Shown one piece after another: positions 57,398 to 64,000 of a DNA stretch of 64,000 bases. Source of the DNA: Capra hircus (taxonomy: Eukaryota > Chordata > Mammalia > Artiodactyla > Bovidae). The position numbers and the translations under genes are program-made. The DNA is taken from positions 37,955,550 through 38,019,549 of the forward strand of contig NC_030817.1 in the NCBI RefSeq assembly GCF_001704415.2, in the 5' to 3' direction. The first letter of the stretch is position 1. Every line of letters begins with the position of its first letter. Under the pieces are notes generated by a model. That model made no database searches. It was not told the DNA's origin and saw only the letters and a list, made by a program, of their open reading frames with translations.

Positions 57398-58583
57398 TGC
57401 CGGGAGCCAGCGTGAGGAATTCCACCCGTGACAATGTCATGCGGCAGAGCTCTGATGGCAAGGCTAATCAGACCTCAGGTTTTCCCCCTGGAATTTCCTG
57501 AGCATCCACCCCCCCCCAAAATAAGAATCTGCCTGCTTTTCCACTCTTCTGACATTCTCTGGACAAACTCAATTCAAGGCTTTAGTCTTCTGCATTTGAA
57601 AGAGTGTTTCAATCCAAAAACCCCTCTGATGGCTTTCTAGCTTGTCTGCAGGACTCGTACAGCTGCCTATGTGATTGTTTGAGGCCTCCTGACCGCAGGA
57701 GGCACAGGAAGCTTAAAACATCCTAGGAATGTAAGGGCTTCCGAGAAGTCAAAATCATTAGAATAGGACTGATTAAAGGTTTCATTTGTTGAGCCAATAC
57801 TTGCTGCCAAATTTTCATATCCTTTATTTTTAGATATAGTTGGTATATAGAAAAACAAGTAGTAGACCTGGTATTAGCAACATTAGATCTTTGAGTTAAG
57901 TATCTTCTTTGTTATAACCCACTGCACCTTTGTTCTATAGAGATGTAACTTAAGCGCTTTAAGGAGATGCAGATTAAAGAAAAACACTTAGGGGAAATGA
58001 AATTAACATTCATTAAGGAAGAGAGCCAAAAAGTGGTAACAAGCCTCTTGGCCAGAAGATAATGTACACCGCCTGAGACCTTTTGTATACAAAAAGATAT
58101 ACAGAAAGAGTCTGGGCTGCGAACACTACATAATTTTGTAATACCCATTGATCTCTATGTATAATCAAAAGTATAAAAGGCCTTGAAGGACAATAGAAGG
58201 AGAGCCAGTCGCTGGATTGGTTTCCCCCGTGTCTCCTCTTTACTCTAACTTCAGGCTGAGTTCCCATCCGGGGCGTGGAGGCTCACTATGTCTACTTACT
58301 TGTCCCGGCTTTTAAGATCCGTTAGAGACAGAGCCCAAGGCGGGGCACTCTCCGATATTCAAACAGGCGCCGGCGGCCTAATGTAGATGGTGCAAGCTCC
58401 TTGTCTGGAACTTTATTGGTTTTCCACGTAACCCAAGTTAATCAGCCTCTTCTCTCCACTTAATTCTCTTACTACACTATTTCTTCCTAATCTAATCTTA
58501 TATTAATGAATAAATAAGTTTTTCTTACGCCAACACCGTCCCCGCTTCGAATTCCCTGGATCCACCAGGGCTGGACCCCGGCA
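57398..58583 (+). mobile_element. Solo endogenous retrovirus LTR, 1186 bp
   Basis: Starts TGCCGGG and ends CCCGGCA, a 7-bp perfect terminal inverted repeat with canonical TG...CA ends. AAAGAC is duplicated at 57392-57397 and 58584-58589; a 6-bp duplication is usual for class II (ERVK/beta-like) elements. A TATAAAA box lies at about 58172 and AATAAA within about 58505-58515, so U3, R and U5 are in + orientation. No gag, pol or env sequence is present; this is the recombined remnant of an old provirus. Confidence 0.92.
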
Positions 58584-58589
58584 AAAGAC

Positions 58590-58612
58590 CGTGAGTAGCA
58601 ATAAAGACCCAG
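58590..58612 (+). mobile_element. CHR-type SINE, middle piece
   Basis: Continues the SINE after the LTR (cgtgagtagc) up to the BovB target site ataaagacccag. Confidence 0.85.
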
Positions 58613-59320
58613 TTCAGTTCAGTTCAGTTCAGTCGCTCAGTCGTATCCGACTCTTTGCAACCCCATGAATCGCAGCTCACCAGGCCTCCCTGTCCATCAC
58701 CATCCCCTGGAGTTCACCCAGACTTACGTCCATCGAGTCCTTGATGCCATCCAGCCATCTCATCCTCTGTCTTCCCCTTCTCCTCCTGCCCCCAATCCCT
58801 CCCAGCATCAGAGTTTTTTCCAATGAGTCAACTCTTCTCATGAGGTGGCCAAAGTACTGGAGTTTCAGCTATAGCATCATTCCCTCCAAAGAAATTGCAG
58901 GGTTGATCTCCTTCAGAATGGACTGGTTGGATCTCCTTGCAGTCCAAGGGACTCTCAAGAGTCTTCTCCAACACCACAGTTCAAAAGCATCAATTCTTCG
59001 GCGCTCAGCCTTCTTCACAGTCCAACTCTCACATCCATACATGACTACTGGAAAAACCATAGCCTTAACTAGACGGACCTTAGTCGGCAAAGTAATGTCT
59101 CTGCTTTTGAATATGATATCTAGGTTGGTCATAACTTTTCTTCCAAGGAGTAAGCGTCTTTTAATTTTGTGGCTGCAGTCACCATCTGCAGTGATTCTGG
59201 AGCCCCCCAAAATAAAGTCTGACACTGTTTCCACTGTTTCCCCATCTATTTCCGATGGAGTGATGGGACCGGATGCCATGATCTTCGTTTTCTGAATGTT
59301 GAGCTTGCCTTGAGAACCCC

Positions 59321-59764
59321 ATGAACAGTATGAAAAGGCAATATGATAGGATACCAAAAGAGGAACTCCCCAGGTCATTAGGTGCCCAATATACTACTGG
59401 AGATCAGAGGAGAAATAACTACAGAAAGAACGAAGGGATGGAGCCAAAGCAAAAACAATACCCAGTTGTGGATGTGACTGGTGATAGAAGCAAGATCCGA
59501 TGCTGTAAACAGCAATATTGCATAGGAACCTGGAATGTCAGGTCCCTGAATCAAGGCAAATTGGAAGTGGTCAAACAAGAGATGGCAAGGGTGAACGTCG
59601 ACATTCTAGGAATCAGAGAACTAAAATGGACTGGAATGGGTGAATTTAACTCAGATGACCATTATATCTACTACTGCGGGCAGGAATCCCTCAGAAGAAA
59701 TGGAGTAGCCATCATGGTCAGCAAGAGTCTGAAATGCAGTACTTGGATGGAATCTCAAAAATGA
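59321..59764 (+). pseudogene. BovB ORF, endonuclease N-terminal part, frameshifted
   Basis: Apurinic-type endonuclease domain: contains GTWNVRSLNQGKL and ELKWTGMGEF. The frame moves by +1 just before the stop at 59762-59764; the domain continues at 59769. Without this shift the reading frame would join the next piece. Inactive. Confidence 0.9.
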
Positions 59765-59768
59765 CAGA

Positions 59769-61130
59769 ATGATCTCTGTTCATCTCCAAGGCAAACCATT
59801 CAATATCACAGTTATCCAAGTCTATGCCCAAACCAGTAATGCTGAAGAAGCTGAAGTTGAATGGTTTTATGAAGACCTACAAGACCTTTTAGAACTAACA
59901 CCCCCAAAAGATGTCCTTTTCATTATAGGGGACTGGAATGCAAAAGTAGGAAGTCAAGAAACACCTGGAGTAACAAGCACATTTGGCCTTGGAATGCGGA
60001 ATGAACCAGGGCAAAGACTAATAGAGTTTTGCCAAGAAAATGCACTGGTCATAGCAAACACCCTCTTCCAACAACACAAGAGAAGACTTTACACATGGAC
60101 ATCACCAGATGGTCAACACCAAAATCAGATTGATTATATTCTATGCAGCCAAAGATGGAGAAGCTCTATACAGTCAACAAAAACAAGACCAGTAGCTGAC
60201 TGTGGCTCAGATCATGAACTCCTTATTACCAAATTCAGACTCAAATTGAAGAAAGTAGGGAAAAACGCTGGACCATTCAGGTATGACCTAAATCAAATCC
60301 CTTATGATTATACAGTGGAAGTGAGAAATAGATTTAAGGGCCCAGATCTGATAGATAGAGTGCCTGATGAACTATGGAATGAAGTTTGTGACATTGTGCA
60401 GGAGACAGGGATCAAGACCATCCTCATGGAAAAGAAATGCAAAAAAGCAAAATGGCTGTCTGGGGAGGCCTTACAAATAGCTGTGAAGAGAAGAGAGGTG
60501 AAAAGCAAAGGAGAAAAGGAAAGATATAGGCATCTAAATGCAGAGTTCCAAAGAATAGCAAGAAGAGAAAAGAAAGCCTTCTTCAGCAATCAATGCAAAG
60601 AAATAGAGGAAAACAACAGATTGGGAAAGACTAGAGATCTCTTCAAGAAAATTAGAGATACCAAGAGAACATTTCATGCAAAGATGGGCTCGATAAAGGA
60701 CAGAAGTGGTATGGACCTAACAGAAGCAGAAGATATTAAGAAGAGGTGGCAAGAATACACAGAAGAACTGTACAAAAAAGATCTTCATGACCCAGATAGT
60801 CATGATGATGTGATCATTAATCTAGAACCAGACATCTTGGAATGTGAGGTCAAGTGGGCCTTAGAAAGCATCACTACGAACAAAGCTAGTGGAGGTGATG
60901 GAATTCCAGCTGAGCTGTTTCAAATCCTGAAAGATGATGCTGTGAAAGCGCTGCACTCAATATGCCAGCAAATTTGGAAAACTCAGCAGTGGCCACAGGA
61001 CTGGAAAAAGTCAGTTTTCATTCCAGTCCCAAAGAAAGGCAATGCCAAAGAATGCTCAAACTACCGCACAGTTTCACTCATCTCACATGCTAGTAAAGTA
61101 ATGCTCAAAATTCTCCAAGCCAGGCTTTAG
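59769..61130 (+). pseudogene. BovB ORF, endonuclease C-terminal part and start of reverse transcriptase
   Basis: 453 codons. Endonuclease motifs GDWNAKVG and the catalytic SDH (60207-60215) are present, then a lysine-rich linker and the first reverse-transcriptase blocks (VFIPVPKKGNA; NYRTVSLISHASKVMLKILQ). It ends at an in-frame TAG (61128-61130) where other copies read on, so this is a point nonsense mutation. Confidence 0.92.
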
Positions 61131-61136
61131 CAATAC

Positions 61137-61661
61137 GTGTATCGTGAACTCCCTGATGTTCAAGCTGGTTTTAGAAAAGGCAGAGGAACCAGAGATCAAA
61201 TAGCCAACATCCTCTGGATCATGGAAAAAGCAAGAGAGTTCCAAAAAAACATCTATTTCTGCTTTATTGACTATGCCAAAGCCTTTGACTGTGTGGATCA
61301 CAATAAACTGTGGAAAATTCTGAAAGAGATGGGAATACCAGACCATCTCACCTGCCTCTTGAGAAACCTATATCCAGGTCAGGAAGCAACAGTTAGAACT
61401 GGACATGAAACGACAGACTGGTTCCAAATAGGAAAAGGAGTACGTCAAGGCTGTATATTGTTACCCTGCTTATTTAACTTCTATGCAGAGTACATCATGA
61501 GAAATGCTGGACTGGAAGAAACACAAGCTGGAATCAAGATTGCCGGGAGAAATATCAATCACCTCAGATATGCAGATGACACCACCCTTATGGCGGAAAG
61601 TGAAGGGGAGCTAAAAAGCCTCTTGATGAAAGTGAAAGTGGAGAGTGAAAAGTTGGCCTAA
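61137..61661 (+). pseudogene. BovB ORF, reverse-transcriptase palm
   Basis: Same frame as the piece before it. Contains FIDYAKAFDCVD, GKGVRQGCIL and the catalytic YADD (61569-61580). It ends by a frameshift near 61655, 35 bp before the inversion boundary. Confidence 0.92.
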
Positions 61662-61707
61662 AGCTCAACATTCAGAAAACGAAGATCATGGCATCATAAA
61701 GACCCAG

Positions 61708-61742
61708 CACAGCCAAAAATAAAAAATCAATAAATAACAAGT
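61708..61742 (+). mobile_element. CHR-type SINE, tail piece
   Basis: cacagccaaaaataaaaaat and an A-rich tail, completing the SINE begun at 57154. Confidence 0.85.
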
Positions 61743-62020
61743 AAATATTGGCTATATTCCTTGTATACGATATATCCTTGTAGCTTATTCACTTTATGAA
61801 TAGTAGTTTGTACCTCTTAATGGCCGATCCCCCTACTAGTTTATTCTCTGTATCTCTGAGTCCTTTTCTTTTTGTTATATTCGCTAGTTTATATTTTAGA
61901 GTCCCCATGTAAGTGATAACATTCAGTATTTGTCTTTCTCTATCAGACGTATTTCACTAAGCATGATACCCTCCAGGTCCATTGTTGCAAATGGCAAAAT
62001 TTCATTTTTTTTTAAAATAG
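61743..62020 (-). mobile_element. Old L1 3' end, right half
   Basis: Resumes at aaatattggct, then atatatccttgtagcttatt and the aagcatgataccctccagg part, as in L1 antisense. Confidence 0.82.
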
Positions 62021-62129
62021 CTGAGTAGGAATTCATCCAGTCTCCTTACCACTGTCTCATGCCACTCATCCATGTACACAGTGACCACAGAGATCTACAG
62101 GCTTTCCCTAAGAAATCTACAGCTCAGTG

Positions 62130-62240
62130 ACTTTGAAAGCGGTACCTAACCTCTCAGAGCCGCTGTTCTCACAGTCGTACTAATGAAGATTAATGACTTC
62201 ATTAATGGATTGTTGTGGGGATTAAATTTCCTAACTTTAA
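62130..62240 (+). mobile_element. MIR SINE
   Basis: gcggtacctaacctctcaga, then gattgttgtggggattaaat. Confidence 0.75.
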
Positions 62241-64000
62241 GGCATATAAACACAGAGATGTTTAAGGAATGTTCTCTCCTTGATTCCCTGACTTTATTTC
62301 TCTTTCCTGTCTTTCAACTTTAAGTTCAGTACTTTCTGCGTAACTCTACCACATATTTCTTGTATCTCTCTGCAGCTTCAGTGGCACCTGGCTTCATGTC
62401 TTGTGCACGTCCCAACTCCTCTCCTGAGGCCAAAGGTAGTCTCAGAAGGATGGGGCAAAGGACTGGGTTAGTTCTGGCTGGTAGTTGCTGAGGGTGGCCT
62501 GAGGGTACCACATTTAAGGTGCCACACCAAAGATCAGAAATGATGGAGCCAAAGCTGTTTTCAGGTAATGGAGATGATGTAGATGCAGGAACAGGGGCAA
62601 CTAGGCCATCAAAAGGTTTCAAACAAGTACCAGACACTCTTGATAAACACTTGTTATCATCACTAAGAAAAGCATGATTTAGGAAATTCACTAGAAACCA
62701 CCCAGGTTACAACTTATATTTTTTTCATTAGATCATAACTTCTATCAGTTTTTATCTTTAAAAGTTCAGCTCTTACATCCAGAACAGTAAAAGAATATTT
62801 TATGAAATCCCCAAATTCACTTTTGACTGTTTCAAGGCTCATGTCTATCACATTCATTACACAGATTTACCTTAACTATAAAAATCCTTTCCATATATTT
62901 TAAACAGGAATCAAAACAAAATATTGAAGCCATTTTTAACACATAGAACAGCAATTTCTTTGCTGAAATCTTATTTCCATTTGTCAAGAGCTGTTGTTCC
63001 ATCGAGGGAAGCAAGCCTTATGTCCATGGCAGTGACTGTCTCATAAAGAAAACATAGAGAAGGGAGCCCTCTTTTCCACAGTGACAAGACTAAGGTTTGA
63101 ATTAATTCATTAAGTGAAGGATATTTATTTATGATTAACCAAACTTGGAGGATCATGTAGCAAATTTCCCAAAGAAAGTATTATCCTTCAGATATTCATT
63201 TGACATTTGAGGTCTCCTGTATTCATGGTTTCAGAAACAAATTTATGACTCCATGAATGGGCAAATTATCCTTCAGCTACATGGCTATGATTTATAAACA
63301 ACAACAACAACAAAATAACAATTTATTTCCTTAGTGGATTTCAGAGACAAGTTAAATGTTTAAAATAATTTTTTAAGGTGGCGAAACAATGAAAGGCATT
63401 ATTGCTAGTTATGTATATTTTAAAGGTAAGATACGCAGCTCCATTGCATAGCTGTGTGTTGCCTGGCCAGTGGCCACCACTGTGGTCAATTTGTTGCACA
63501 TCCATTTGGCTGCCTGACTGTCCCCCGCTGCTGTGGACCACTGCCCATGGCATTGTTGAACCACTCAGATGTGTCTGTATCAGAGTGAGGACTGAGTCCC
63601 GTGGTGCCTAACAAAGGCTTAGAGCAGGGGGAGGGACTGGAGGAGGATGTTCATAACAGTGTACGGATCACAAGACAATCATACACAAAAGTTTCACTTA
63701 ATTACTATTAATAAGAGTAGCTAACATTTGCTGAGTGCATACTGAATGCCAGGCACTGGGTATTACTTGACTGAGTTCTCACAGAAACCCTATCAGTTAT
63801 CCTACAGTCATAAAGCAACAGCCCCTGCTCCTGTCTAGCCCTCACAAACTGAGGGTTTCCCACAGGCAGTACTGACCAGGAGGAAGAACTAAAGAGCCTG
63901 GAGTTTGGCTGGAATGGACTGCAGAGGCTCTGGCTTCCCAAGAAGCTACCTGGGAGGGGTTGGGATGGGGGTTGAGTAATACAATCCAGAAGTGTAGGGG
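62241..64000. other. 3' intergenic sequence, no gene identified
   Basis: Holds an (ACA)n run at 63299-63313, a MIR-type piece near 63710-63800, and an unrecognised minus-strand frame at 62326-62691. GATM, the next gene in human, is not visible here. Confidence 0.45.

Larger units (their letters stand above)
58613..61695 (+). mobile_element. Nearly full-length BovB LINE with inverted 3' part (twin-priming structure)
   Basis: Two parts in opposite orientation. 58613-59306 is the BovB 3' end on the minus strand, starting with (agttca)n. 59307-61695 is the BovB 5' part and reverse transcriptase on the plus strand. The same 35 bp end both parts (59272-59306 and 61661-61695, inverted). Target duplication ataaagacccag lies at 58601-58612 and 61696-61707. 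Total unique content is about 3.05 kb of a roughly 3.2-kb element. Confidence 0.94.

Noticed and set aside
57398..58583. A provirus with coding genes
   Set aside because: Only one LTR is present and both edges carry the same 6-bp duplication; nothing gag-, pol- or env-like lies inside.
58741..59295. 184-codon plus-strand frame
   Set aside because: Shadow of the inverted BovB 3' part; the real coding sense there is minus.
59769..61130. The 453-codon BovB frame as an active or domesticated gene
   Set aside because: A frameshift upstream, an in-frame stop at 61128 and a further frameshift near 61655, plus the inversion, make it an inactive transposon copy with no promoter of its own in place.
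52050..64000. GATM or another neighbour of SLC28A2 in human
   Set aside because: No exon matching GATM or other expected neighbours was found; the region is repeats and unassigned DNA.

Overview
The window is bovid (cattle-like ruminant) nuclear DNA. It carries BovB (RTE-type) LINEs, Bov-tA and Bov-A/Bov-A2 SINEs that share the BovB tail, tRNA-derived CHR-type ruminant SINEs, old L1, L2 and MIR copies, and one solo endogenous-retrovirus LTR. Coding sequence is split by GT-AG introns. Species cannot be told from the sequence alone.

The only gene I can support is SLC28A2 (CNT2, the sodium-coupled purine-nucleoside transporter), on the + strand. There is a probable TATA promoter and non-coding first exon at about 22078-22273, followed by 17 coding exons from 23585 (ATG) to 51790 (TAA). 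The exons join in frame to 1980 nt, or 659 codons, with no internal stop. The CNT family signature (residues 485-496) and the purine-type selectivity residues (G313/M314, T347/V348) are present, so this looks like an intact functional gene and not CNT1 or CNT3.

Layout: 1-22070 is 5' intergenic DNA, mostly repeats (BovB at 16449-18505, several SINEs, old L1 at 10.5-13.7 kb). From 22078 to about 52050 is SLC28A2. Its large introns hold an inverted BovB (27177-29475, itself hit by two SINEs), another BovB 3' piece (42916-43483), an old L1 ORF1 region (45.0-46.6 kb) and an L1-inside-L1 block (47.7-51.0 kb). From 52.05 to 64.0 kb is 3' intergenic DNA without a recognisable gene.

The most notable structure is at 57028-62020. 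An old L1 is split by a CHR-type SINE, which is split in turn by a 1186-bp solo LTR (6-bp target duplication) and by a nearly full-length BovB whose 5' part is inverted relative to its 3' part (12-bp target duplication, 35-bp overlap), the expected product of twin priming. All insertions have visible target-site duplications, so most of the order of events can be read directly. I found no undescribed gene system, no RNA genes and no CRISPR array. The other points of interest are a SINE that appears to have carried flanking DNA with it (3080-3286) and two short open frames I could not identify.
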